A stretch of DNA of 64,000 bases from Dactylonectria macrodidyma (taxonomy: Eukaryota; Ascomycota; Sordariomycetes; Hypocreales; Nectriaceae). The translations under genes and the position numbers were made by a program. Each line of letters opens with the position of its first letter. Positions within the stretch are counted from its first letter, which is position 1. The DNA lies in assembly GCA_020744425.1 (NCBI GenBank), contig JAGMUV010000009.1, positions 806,001-870,000 on the forward strand, given 5' to 3'. Below, piece by piece: positions 10,517 to 20,512 of the stretch. The notes under the pieces are model-generated. The model ran no database searches. It was not told where the DNA came from and saw only the letters and a list, made by a program, of their open reading frames with translations.

Positions 10517-12243
10517 GGGGTTTCGTTAGATGCACTGCGATAAGGAACGATGGCCTACGTTCTGCTGGCCTGGAACCTAGAGCCTGAATACGCCCTCAGG
10601 GAGGCACAGGATGCAGAGGCAAGCGGACCCTTGGACCGGATGCTGCGCTGGACGGCAGCGCTGGACGACAGCGCACAGTAAGGTAAGGACGACGGGAAGC
10701 AAAGTGGCTCATCCGACGGGCTCAAACAGAGAACGAACGCGCGCACACGGCTGGGGCCGCAGATAATGATGAAATGAATGGGGCCGGCTTATCTCCAGCC
10801 TTGTGTGCTGGCTTAGGCTCATTGTAACGGATAATGTGTTTGGGTGTGGGAGCGATAAGACAGGTTGGGTTGGCCCTCAGACGACTGGGCCAGAACTATC
10901 CAGGCCTCGCCCCGCGGGGTCGGATCGGAAATCCGGGGAAACGGAAAAACCGGGCGGCGCCTTCCATCTAGTGAGGCTGTTGATGGTGGTTGGGAAGGAG
11001 CGTTGACGCCTGTCAATAGGAAGGGGGTATCCCATTTGGGGCTGAACTGGCCATGATCGTCAAATATTTTCTCCAGCACTTTTTTGATCTTCAGCAAGGC
11101 CTTTCATTTTGTGCATGTCGCTTTCAGCCACTCACGCTCAACCCGCTGGATGCATCTCCTGCATGAATATCGAAATTACGTACTGGACCGAATGGCGCAT
11201 TGTCAGCGGCCGTTGAGGCCCCTTCGTGTTCGTCCCCGGATCTACGACCAACCCTAATGGCGGACTTCAAGCCAAGCCTTGATAAGCACAGAGCCGCCTC
11301 GAGTTCCATTGTTTCGATGCCAGTAATCCAACCATCCAGCGAGGCGCCTCCGCCGCCGGGCCAGAAGCCATGGAGCCTGAGGCTGTTCACTGCGTCTCGC
11401 CGGCGGCGGAGCGTTGTGATTGGCTAACAATGGTTCCATGGTGGGTTGTGAGGAACATGCCCATTTCGACTTGGACCACTACCAGCGACTACCTGTAGTA
11501 TTGCAAGGGTCTCAGAACGAAGCGTCGGTGCCGGACCCGTTGATTCCAAGTCTCGCACTTGTAGCATACTCTAACATGTAAGGCTGCATCTCGACATTTC
11601 ACTTCTCGGTGTGGTAACACAATAGGACGTTGGCGCTGCAAAGTATTCTGAGATAGGCGTTCCGATTGTTAGCAAGCCCCATGTCGGGCAGTCTTCAACG
11701 CTGCTGCTCCACCCCGGTCTTCACGCGTGGGGTGCTCGTGGTGGTTACACCCAAACCATCCGCTCCGTCCATACCCCTTCATAGGAACTTGGTCTGCTTC
11801 GTATTATTCTGACATTTATCAAATTCGCCCGATATACTCAGGTGATTCACCTTCTCGGCCTGTCACTGGCCGCCGGCCCCCGAAAGTGTGAATGCAGCAT
11901 CGCCTCCTTCTATGCCTCTTCCAATCTTTGGTAAGCGAGACTTTGAGTATCAGCTTTTTTTACATGCATATATAGTGTTGAGCATTTAGTGAGGTGGGGG
12001 AGTATGCTAATCAACCTTCAAGCTCTCCAAGCTGGTGACACCTTCAACCCTGATAGTTCGGCTCAACCACGACGAAGAACGTGCGAACTGTGACTGTATC
12101 AGCTTGTTCAAGTTTCATAAGCTCTATATTTGTTCCCTTTTATCCTCTTTCCCGGTGAACTCAATTTCTCGAGTTCATAGCTTCAGTTTCCACTCTGTGG
12201 GTTATCTTGCCACTCCAAAGAACAAGCATACTTTGCTTCGACC
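10517..12243. other. 1.7 kb divergent promoter region
   Basis: This is the shared upstream region of the TamA/DAL81-like regulator (-) and the urea amidolyase (+). Its open frames are short and unconvincing. Several GATA-factor type sites are present (listed separately). The last 130 bases before the amidolyase start are pyrimidine-rich, as in many fungal leaders. Confidence 0.7.
10761..12207. promoter_or_regulatory. HGATAR (AreA/NIT2-type) sites in divergent promoter
   Basis: Hexamers matching HGATAR are at 10761-10766 (AGATAA), 10789-10794 (TTATCT), 10853-10858 (CGATAA), 11280-11285 (TGATAA), 11651-11656 (AGATAG), 12051-12056 (TGATAG) and 12202-12207 (TTATCT). Three cluster within 100 bp on the regulator side. 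GATA factors of the AreA/NIT2/Gln3 type drive urea-amidolyase expression in other fungi. The motif is short and common, so individual sites are weak evidence. Confidence 0.45.
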
Positions 12244-15200
12244 ATGAACAAGCACGTCGATGGCTCCAAGGCCATGGGTCCGCTCACTATAGACGACTGG
12301 AAAACTGCACAGCTATCCGGGAATGGTCTTGAAAGACTATTCGACCTTGTGGAGGCAGAGACAAATGCGAACCCAACTACCCGCGCTTGGATATCTCTTG
12401 CCACGAGACAACAAATCGAGGATCAGTGGAGTCGAATTCAATCACTTGGAGATGCCGCCAAATCTCTCCCTTTGTACGGTGTCCCTTTTGCAGCAAAAGA
12501 CAACATTGATTGTGAAGGATTTGTCACAACTGCCGGATGTCCGTCTTTTAGCTCCGATCCCGCCCCCTCTGACGCACCTGTTATTGCCAATGTGAAGGCT
12601 GCCGGCGCCATCATCATTGGAAAGACAAACCTGGACCAGTTCGCAACAGGACTCGTCGGCACCCGGTCACCCTATGGTGCAGTCCCCAACTCATTTGACG
12701 CTGGTCGGGTTAGTGGTGGCTCTAGTTCCGGGAGTGGCGTGGTCGTTGCTCGAGGGGCTGTTCCGTTCTCCTTTGGAACAGATACAGCTGGTTCTGGCCG
12801 AGTTCCAGCTGGTTTCAATAACGTCATAGGCCTTAAACCTACACGTGGAGCTCTGAGTGCACGAGGCGTTGTTCCAGCTTGTAGGACCTTGGATTGCGTT
12901 TCCATCTTCTCCCTGACTGTCGCAGATGCTGAGACAGTTTTGTCAGTAGCCGAGAGTTTTGACGTCAAGGATTCGTACTCGCGCTCTCGGCCCGACGCAA
13001 TTTCCATGCTTGTACCTAGTGGCTTCGGTACCAGAACCCTCACGATGGCTCCGTCACTGGCGATCTGTTCTGAGCCTAATTGGTTTGGTCGTGATGATCA
13101 CTATCAAGCATATTACAAAGCTATTGAGAAGGCGAAGACCCTCGGCTGGAACTTGATTCCTGTGGATTTTGACATCCTTTTTCAACTCGCAGAGCTGCTG
13201 TATTCCGGGCCCTGGGTCGCCGAACGTTATGAGGCTATCAGGAACTTCATCGAGAGTGTTCCTGAAGATGCAATGGACCCAGTTGTGCGACAAATCGTCA
13301 TCAGAGCGCAAACACTTTCGGCCGCTGATGTATTCGCGGGCGAATATCTTCGACAGGATCTGACTCGCCAGATTCAACTAGCCTTCAAGGATTTTGATGG
13401 CATTCTTGTTCCTACCACCCCGACCTTCCCAACGATGGAGCAATTAGATCAGAAACCAGTCGAGGAGAATTCATACCTCGGCACTTATACGAATTTCGTC
13501 AATTTTCTGGATTGGTCGGCACTCTCAATACCGGCTGGGTTCAGGCCTGATGGGCTGCCCTTTGGCGTCACCTTGATTTCCGATAAGTGGCAGGAACCCC
13601 AGCTTCTTCGTTGGGCCGAACAGTGGTTTTCGGATGAGGCGAGACCTCTCGGAGCCACTGGGGTTGAGCGTCGTGAAAGCCCGATGGCGGAGTCGACTAC
13701 TCCTTCTGGATATGTTCCCGTTGCAGTTGTCGGTGCCCACCTCACCGGGTTTCCCCTCAACAAGGACCTCATTTCTCGTGGCGCTGAACTGCTGAATACC
13801 ACAACGACGTCGAAGAATTATCGTTTGTTTGCTTTAAACTCAAATTCGGGTCCGAAAAAACCTGGATTGCAAAGAGTGTCAGATGAGAATGGCGCAGAAA
13901 TCGAGGTTGAGGTGTGGAATCTACCCAAGTATGCACTCGCAAGCTTCATGTCGACCATCCCTTCTCCTCTGGGGATTGGCTCTCTTGAGTTGAAGGATTC
14001 GACTTGGGTCCATGGCTTCGTATGCGAGCCATTAGGCCTGGTGGATGCCACAGACATTACCACCTATGGGGGTTGGAGGGCATACAGCGACCACATGCAA
14101 CCGACTAAATCTACGGAAAATGGCACCCATAACGGAGCCATCTCCACCGTCCTCGTAGCCAATCGAGGTGAGATTGCTGTTCGAATCATCAAGACAATCC
14201 ATAAGATGGGCCTTCGAGCCGTTGCGATCTATTCGGATACTGATGCCGAAGCCTCTCATGTGGCTGATGCCGACGTCGCTTTGAGACTGAAAGGGAGTTC
14301 GGTTTCCGAGACATACCTCGACATTGGGCAGATTGTCACGCTGGCTAAGACTGCGTCTGTGGATGCAGTCATCCCTGGCTATGGTTTCCTGGCCGAGAAT
14401 GCCGATTTCGCGATTGCCGTTGAGGAAGCAGGCATGAAGTGGGTTGGGCCTACACCAAAGCAAATGTCAGATCTAGGATTGAAGCACCTTGCACGCGCGA
14501 TCGCTTCTGAAGCCGGGGTTCCCACTGTACCTGGGAGCGAGAGCCTACTGCTCTCCCTCGAAGACGCGCTGAAGGAAAGTGAGCGTATCGGCTTTCCCCT
14601 GATGTTGAAAAGCACGGCTGGTGGCGGCGGTATTGGATTGAGCCACTGCGATGATGCAGAGAGTCTGAAGTCAACCTTTGGGAGTGTTCAGCGACAAGCG
14701 TCGGCCAATTTTGGAAACGGAGGTGTGTTCTTGGAACGCTTTGTCCAGCGTGCCCGTCATATCGAGATCCAAATCTTAGGAGATGGCACTGGCAGCGTTG
14801 TAGCTGCTGGAGAGCGCGATTGCTCTCTGCAGCGGCGACACCAGAAAGTGGTTGAAGAAAGTCCTGCGATTATGGTTCCAGAAGCCGTGCGGGAAGAGAT
14901 GAAGGCCGCTGCGGTGCGCCTCGCTTCTTCGGTCAAGTATCGCAATGTAGGCACCGTCGAGTTCATTTATGACATCGACACGCACGACTTTTATTTCCTC
15001 GAGGTCAACACACGTTTGCAGGTCGAGCATCCAGTCACCGAATCTGTGACTGGCCTGGACTTGGTTGAGTGTATGCTCAACATCGCCGACGGCAAGGCCG
15101 AGCATCTCTTTGGGCCGTCTACCCGCCCCTTGACCATCCGCGGAGCATCGATCGAAGTTCGGCTATATGCTGAGAGTCCCCTCCGATCATTCGGTCCTTG

Positions 15201-17847
15201 TTCCGGCCGAATCGCAGAACTCGAGTTTCCTTCGGATTTGAGAGTCGATACCTGGGTCAAGATTGGAACTGAAATCACAACTGCCTATGATCCGTTGGTT
15301 GCCAAACTTATTGCTTCGGGAGCTGATCGCGAGGAGGCTTTGAAGAACCTAGCAAACGGCCTTTCTGCTACCCGTCTTGAAGGAGTGGAGACAAATCTTG
15401 ATTACTTGCGTCAGATCATCTCGTCGGCTTTGTTTGAGTCTGGTGACTACACCACAAAGTCACTGGACACTTTCCAGATTGTGTCGCCATCATTCGAAGT
15501 TCTCCAACCCGGGGCTCTGACTACTGTTCAAGACTATCCTGGGAGAATAGGATACTGGAGCGTGGGCGTACCACCAGCAGGCCCTATGGATTCCTTCTCC
15601 TTTCGACTTGCGAATCGGCTCGTGAATAACTCTCTGGATGTTGCTGGGCTTGAATGCACACTCCAAGGCCCATCACTTCGATTTCACTGCGATACCATCA
15701 TCGCGGTGACTGGAGGCGATGTTCCTATCACCGTCGACAATGAGCCAGTGGCAGCAAATCAAGCAATTCGTATCCGTTCTGGGCAAGTCTTAGCCATCGG
15801 CACTGTCGAGCATGGATATCGCGTGTATCTGGCCATCAAAGGCGGTATTCAAGTCCCAGTCATCATGGGAAGTCGAGCCACATTCGAATTGGGCAAATTC
15901 GGAGGATTCAGAGGTCGCAAGCTCCAGGCCCGGGACATCCTAGACATCCAATACTGTGATTCCGCGGATGGTCGGGAGGAAGTTCTTGTGTCTGCTCCAC
16001 CGATTCCTATTCGTCGTCAGCGGAAGGCTCAATGGACAATCCGGGTGGTCCCTGGTCCTCACGGCGAGCCAGACTTTTTTACCTCTGAGAGCTTCGGATC
16101 ACTCTTCTCAAGCGTGTGGAAAGTCCACCACAACAGCAATCGTCTAGGTGTACGTTTGACAGGGCCGCAGCCAGAGTGGGCTCGACAGACCGGGGGCGAG
16201 GCTGGACTACATCCGTCCAATATCCATGACAGTCCGTATTCGGTCGGAAGCGTAAGCTTCACGGGCGACGAGGCTGTCGTGTTAGCCTGCGACGGGCCTA
16301 GTCTCGGAGGGTTTGTGGTTTTCTGCGTCATTGTGTCAGCCGACATGTGGAAGATGGGCCAGGTTCGCCCGGGCGATACTATCCAGTTCTCGGTCGTCAG
16401 TGTCGAGGACGCTCTCAGGTTTGAGGCGCAGCTAGACCAGGCCATCGAAACGCTGGCGCCCCTTCCAACTCCCGATCCTGTTTCAGAAGATGAAGCATCT
16501 CTGGTCAAGGCACTCGCCGATAACCCCATCGTGATTGGCCGTATCGACCAAGACGGCCAACGGATTCTTGTCCGACAAGCTGGAGATCGTGCGATGTTGC
16601 TGGAGTTCGGAGGAGCGATGGCTTTTGATTTGCGGCAAAGCTTTGGGATCTATGCGTTCTGTGAGCAGCACAACAAGAATCCAATTCCCGATGTGGAGGA
16701 GATGACTCCAGGAGTCTTCAGCCTCCACATCGTCTATGAGTGCGGTCTGACTCCTGAAACCATGATGGCTCGTTTTGTTGCACATGTTGGATCATACAGT
16801 ATGCCAACAGAGGTTCCTTCTCGATTGTTTCACCTCCCACTCGCCTTTAACGATGCCGTCAACCGGGCGGCCGTTGAGCGATACTCGGCGACTATTCGAA
16901 GCGAAGCGCCCTGGCTGCCTAGCAATGTCGAGTTCTTGGCGAAGCTGAACGGGCTTGATGATATCTCCAGCTTGCTGCACGATGCAACTTTCTTGGTTCT
17001 CGGGCTGGGTGACGTTTTTATGGGCTCGCCGTGTGCTATTCCTCTGGACCCTCGACATCGCTTGTTCGGAACAAAATACAACCCCTCTAGATCGTTTACG
17101 CCTCGAGGCGCTGTGGGTATTGGCGGACAGTACATGTGTATCTATGCCACGGACTCGCCAGGAGGCTACCAGTTAGTCGGGCGTACAGTAGATGTTTGGG
17201 ACTCACGCCATGTCGGCAAAAGGCAGCACAAGAACACTGGGCGGGTAGGCAGCCTGATCAAGTCAGACGAAAATCCTTGGATGTTCAGTCAATTCGACCG
17301 GATCACCTTTTACCACGTTAACGAGTCAGAGCTTGACTCCAAGACTAAGGATGAGCTTGTCCGCGTCACTGAGGGAACACTCGACCTTGTGCAGTACGAA
17401 GCCTGGCTGGAGGACAACAAAGACGATATTGTCGCAACGGCTGACCGCCAAGCTAAGGCCATCGCAAGTGCACCCTTTGTCGAGGATTTGTGCCGCCCGT
17501 ATCAGCCCATCGCCAAGGCAAACGATGCGACTCCTAGTGTTGCTTTGGGAATTTCTGACGTGAAAGGAGAGCGAGTGACGGCAGCGATGCCTGGTCGGTG
17601 TTACAAGGTGATCGTGAAGAAGGGGGATACTGTCAAGAAGGGCGACATTCTGGTCAGTCAGATTCTTCCACCCAAACCAACGAAGGGAATGAACGTCAAC
17701 TAACTTCTCTCGTGACAGCTGTGCTTAGAATCGAGCAAGATGGAGGTAGAAATTCCGAGTCCGACGAGTGGTAGGTGTACAGCTGTGCTTGTTGAAGCGG
17801 GCGACTTAGTCGAGGTCAACGATGACATGGTGGTGATCGAAGAGTAA
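12244..17847 (+). CDS. DUR1,2: Urea amidolyase (urea carboxylase + allophanate hydrolase)
   Basis: Two exons, 12244-17652 and 17719-17847 (intron 66 nt), give 1845 aa, near the 1835 aa of yeast Dur1,2. Order: allophanate hydrolase (amidase) at about 20-460 with AAKDNID (Lys85), the SGGSSSGSG loop and TAGSGR (Ser184) as the Lys-Ser-Ser triad; its C-terminal domain to about 620; biotin carboxylase from about 635 (VLVANRGEIAVRI) with the ATP-grasp loop AGGGGIGL and EVNTRLQVEHPVTE; carboxyltransferase parts from about 1085 (LQPGALTTVQDYPGR) and 1445 (AGDRAMLLEFGG); and a C-terminal biotinyl domain. It carboxylates urea with ATP and bicarbonate to allophanate, then hydrolyses that to ammonia and CO2. 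The biotin Lys is Lys1810 in LESSKMEVEIPSP, inside exon 2; the residue before it is Ser instead of the usual Met. Without splicing the frame stops at 17703. Confidence 0.96.
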
Positions 17848-18183
17848 AGAATAACTAACAACTACCCAAGTGTTCTAAGAAGGTGTTTGGGGGCACTGCG
17901 AGTGTTTAGGTCGTCTGGGGCAAGGCGTAGTGTCGTAGATGCGTCTCTATGGGGTGTTTAGGATGCAAGAGAGCTCATTGTGTAGGAATTTTTCACGGCA
18001 GAAATCACAATGTGCCAGGTTTAGGTGATCAAGTGTGAGTGTGAAATTTTCATTTGTGAAGCTTTAAACCCAAGTCCATGCCATCCGTCGATCCCCGTGC
18101 CATCGATCCTCCACCACTTTCCATCCCCCAAAGTCGAATAAGATGTGGATTCAGGAAAGGCCTCGTTTGTCCGAGCCCAAAAT

Positions 18184-18723
18184 GTTGCCAGTCCACTGCT
18201 GTTGCCAGTCCATTGCTGCCCCAGAGCCACTGCATCTGCAAGCCCTGGGGCGCAGGACTGTTGCCAGTCCAGTGCTGGCCTGACCGCTCCAGGAAAATCT
18301 TCATCTGTGCGCCACGAGGCAGCAAGACTGTTGCCAGTCCAGTGCTGGTCTGACCCCAAGGCAGTTTGCATTGAAAGTGGAAGCTGCAAGCCCTGGTTAG
18401 TTATCTGAAAGAACCGTTGAAAAAGTCGTACGGACCTTGTATACCGGTTGGGCTTTGCCTTTGTGCCAGCAACTCGCCCTTGATGGAGCGGACAGCAAGG
18501 ATTCTAGGAGGGATTGAACCTAGTCAGAGACTGGAAGAGGAGTTAGCCGTGAAGACAAAGTGCTGTCACATCTGGCATACCTTGGGGTGGAAAAGCATGT
18601 TGCCAGTCCAGGGCTGTCCCAGCCCAATTATGTTGCCAGTCCACTGCTGTTGCCAGTCCACTGCTGCCCCAGGACCATCTGCAGGCCCTGGGGCGCAGCC
18701 GGACTGTTGCCAGTCCAGTGCTG
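18184..18723. repeat. Dispersed 18-bp motif (8 copies) and 92-94 bp duplication
   Basis: GTTGCCAGTCCACTGCTG and one- to two-base variants occur at 18184-18201, 18201-18218, 18260-18277, 18330-18347, 18599-18616, 18632-18649, 18649-18666 and 18706-18723. The block 18184-18277 (two adjacent motifs, a spacer with CCCTGGGGCGCAG, then a third motif) reappears as 18632-18723 with few changes, so the arrangement itself was duplicated. A smaller duplication around copies three and four includes the flanking CTGACC. The array has open frames on both strands, but these merely spell out the repeat. Confidence 0.9.
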
Positions 18724-18859
18724 TGGACGGCGGGAAGCGCCTCCTGGTCAATAAGTGTCAGCACTATGCTACCAGGCTGTTGGAGAAGCTGTTGGAAAAA
18801 GGGATGATGCTTACCTCGGGTCCGGCTCCGGATGGAGTGTTGACATACTCGTTCTCTCT

Positions 18860-18916
18860 GACTCGGGCCAGGGAAGAGCGATGCCAAAAAGGCACCGCTC
18901 AACCCTGGCCCGAGTC
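18860..18916. repeat. 57-nt inverted repeat (hairpin A)
   Basis: Arms GACTCGGGCCAGGG (18860-18873) and CCCTGGCCCGAGTC (18903-18916) are perfect 14-bp complements. The sequence between continues to pair imperfectly (AGAGCGATGCC against GGCACCGCTC), leaving a five-A loop. The symmetry centre is at 18888. Confidence 0.9.
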
Positions 18917-18931
18917 TGGGAGATTTTTGAG

Positions 18932-19001
18932 GCCAGCTGCCGGAGGGACAAGTGCTGGTTAAGCACTCGAAGCACTTGTCCCTCCGGAAAAAGGAAGCTG
19001 G
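18932..19001. repeat. Inverted repeat (hairpin B)
   Basis: Perfect 17-bp arms CCGGAGGGACAAGTGCT (18940-18956) and AGCACTTGTCCCTCCGG (18971-18987) enclose a 14-nt loop. An outer pair CCAGCT (18933-18938) / AGCTGG (18996-19001) extends the symmetry. The loop contains a further AGCACT, so alternative pairings are possible. Confidence 0.92.
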
Positions 19002-19028
19002 AGAAGGAAGGAAGGGGCGAGAGTTGAA

Positions 19029-19097
19029 GCCAGCTGGGGGAGGGGCAAGTGCTGAACAAGTACTTGAAGCACTTGTCCCTCCCCAAGGAGAAGCTGG
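19029..19097. repeat. Inverted repeat (hairpin C), diverged copy of B
   Basis: Arms 19037-19053 and 19068-19084 pair over 17 bp with one mismatch (GGGGAGGGGCAAGTGCT against AGCACTTGTCCCTCCCC). The outer CCAGCT / AGCTGG pair is kept. Spacing and flanks match hairpin B about 96 bp upstream, so B and C form a tandem duplication. Where B has CCGG at its base, C has GGGG/CCCC: both arms changed together, which preserves pairing. Confidence 0.92.
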
Positions 19098-20414
19098 AGA
19101 AGGAGGAAAAGGAGGAGGAGAAGAGTGTGTTGTGTTGTTGTGGAAGAAGGAAGAGAGGGGAGAGGAGGGTGTGAAGGGGAGGTTATATAGGTTTTGGGAA
19201 GAAGAGTGGGGCTGCGAGTGATCTGCTAGGCAACTCGCGTTTGTTTTTGTGTGCGGCCTGCATTATGTGCCTGCATTGAATGGCAGTTGGTTGCCTGAAT
19301 TAGTGTGCGTGTGCGTAAGGGGGAGAAGCACGTGAGGAACACCACGGAACACTCGCCAAGATGAGATACAACCACTGCATTTTCTTGATTTCAAGAACAT
19401 GTCGGACATTTTACTAGAATTTGCCTATCTTTGAAAGCAAATTTCAAGTTTCTAAGGGTTTTACTCGTTGAGATAGACCCTGCTCTAGGATGAGCATATG
19501 AACCGTTGAGCCCTAACACACACGGCTCAGAACGCGCACGGGGGGACGAGACAATGAATCATAGGCCAGTTTTTGCTCCTTTTTTTTAATTGGAGGTTGC
19601 GTCGCGAGCCTCGAGTTCTCTGTTAGGTGCCCAAGTGGCTCAGAATAGGCCGGGGACTCTGCACTACAAGCTGGCAATGCTTTGGTGTCTATTCCAGAGT
19701 CTAATTGGATAAAGTAGTTCCTCCTGCAATACCTCATCGTGCCCACTGGAATTTCGGGCTGATTTACTTGACTGTGCGGTTTTCTGCCATATGATGTGTT
19801 GCTGCGGTACGAGCACCTGGAGTTCAGTGTACACCTAGGGGCTACGTAGGGGGCGCGTGACGTGCAACTGACACTGGGCCAGAACAGCACCACACCATAA
19901 GTGACGAAAATAAAAAACATACTCGGATGTATACAATCTCTCTTGAATCATCAGAAACTATTTGCATTTGTCTCAAATTGTTGTGGTTCCTCAGCACCGC
20001 GGTGGCTGGGATTCGAGTCCCCCCTTCCTTCGCTCTGGCATCACCAATCACACCAGCGTCGAGCCCCAACCCCTATAACTCAAACAAACAAACGGCCGCC
20101 TAGCATCTGACCTGCAGATCACTCTGGGTTCCACTTTCTGTCGTGCAGTTCGATCAGATTCTCGATCGATCTGCAGGGACCAAACGGCGAGGAGCAGTGC
20201 GGCGATTCGTTGGCTCAGGGGAGAGGAGGAGTGATCTCAATGCTCCACTCACCGCCCGCCTCAAGGATATAAACCTCTCTCCTCTCTTCCTCTTCTCTCC
20301 TCTTCTTCTTTCCTCATCATCAGTGTCCGGCTCAACTTGGCATTCTGGAATGTCTTGTTCTGCTCCCACCAGCCTTGGCTGGCGGACCTACAGAGGACGG
20401 CTTGGCTCACTCGA

Positions 20415-20512
20415 ATGTTTATTATTTGCTGTTTATTGTTTAATGTTTTTCTGTCTAATGTTTTCTTGTTTATTGTTTATTGTTTTTTGTTTTCCGTTTA
20501 ATGTTTAATTTT
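20415..20512. repeat. T-rich low-complexity tract (TTTATTGTTTAATG-like)
   Basis: About 100 bases of imperfect repeats of TGTTTATTGTTTAATG type. It lies shortly downstream of a TATAAA element and a CT-rich run at 20268-20315. Confidence 0.7.

Noticed and set aside
18417..18962. 181-codon plus-strand frame
   Set aside because: Its middle simply spells out the 18-bp repeats, and its end runs into the hairpin DNA.
19990..20035. ATTCGAGTCCC resembling a tRNA T arm or B box, suggesting a tRNA-derived SINE
   Set aside because: No acceptor stem, anticodon arm or A box is found at proper spacing.
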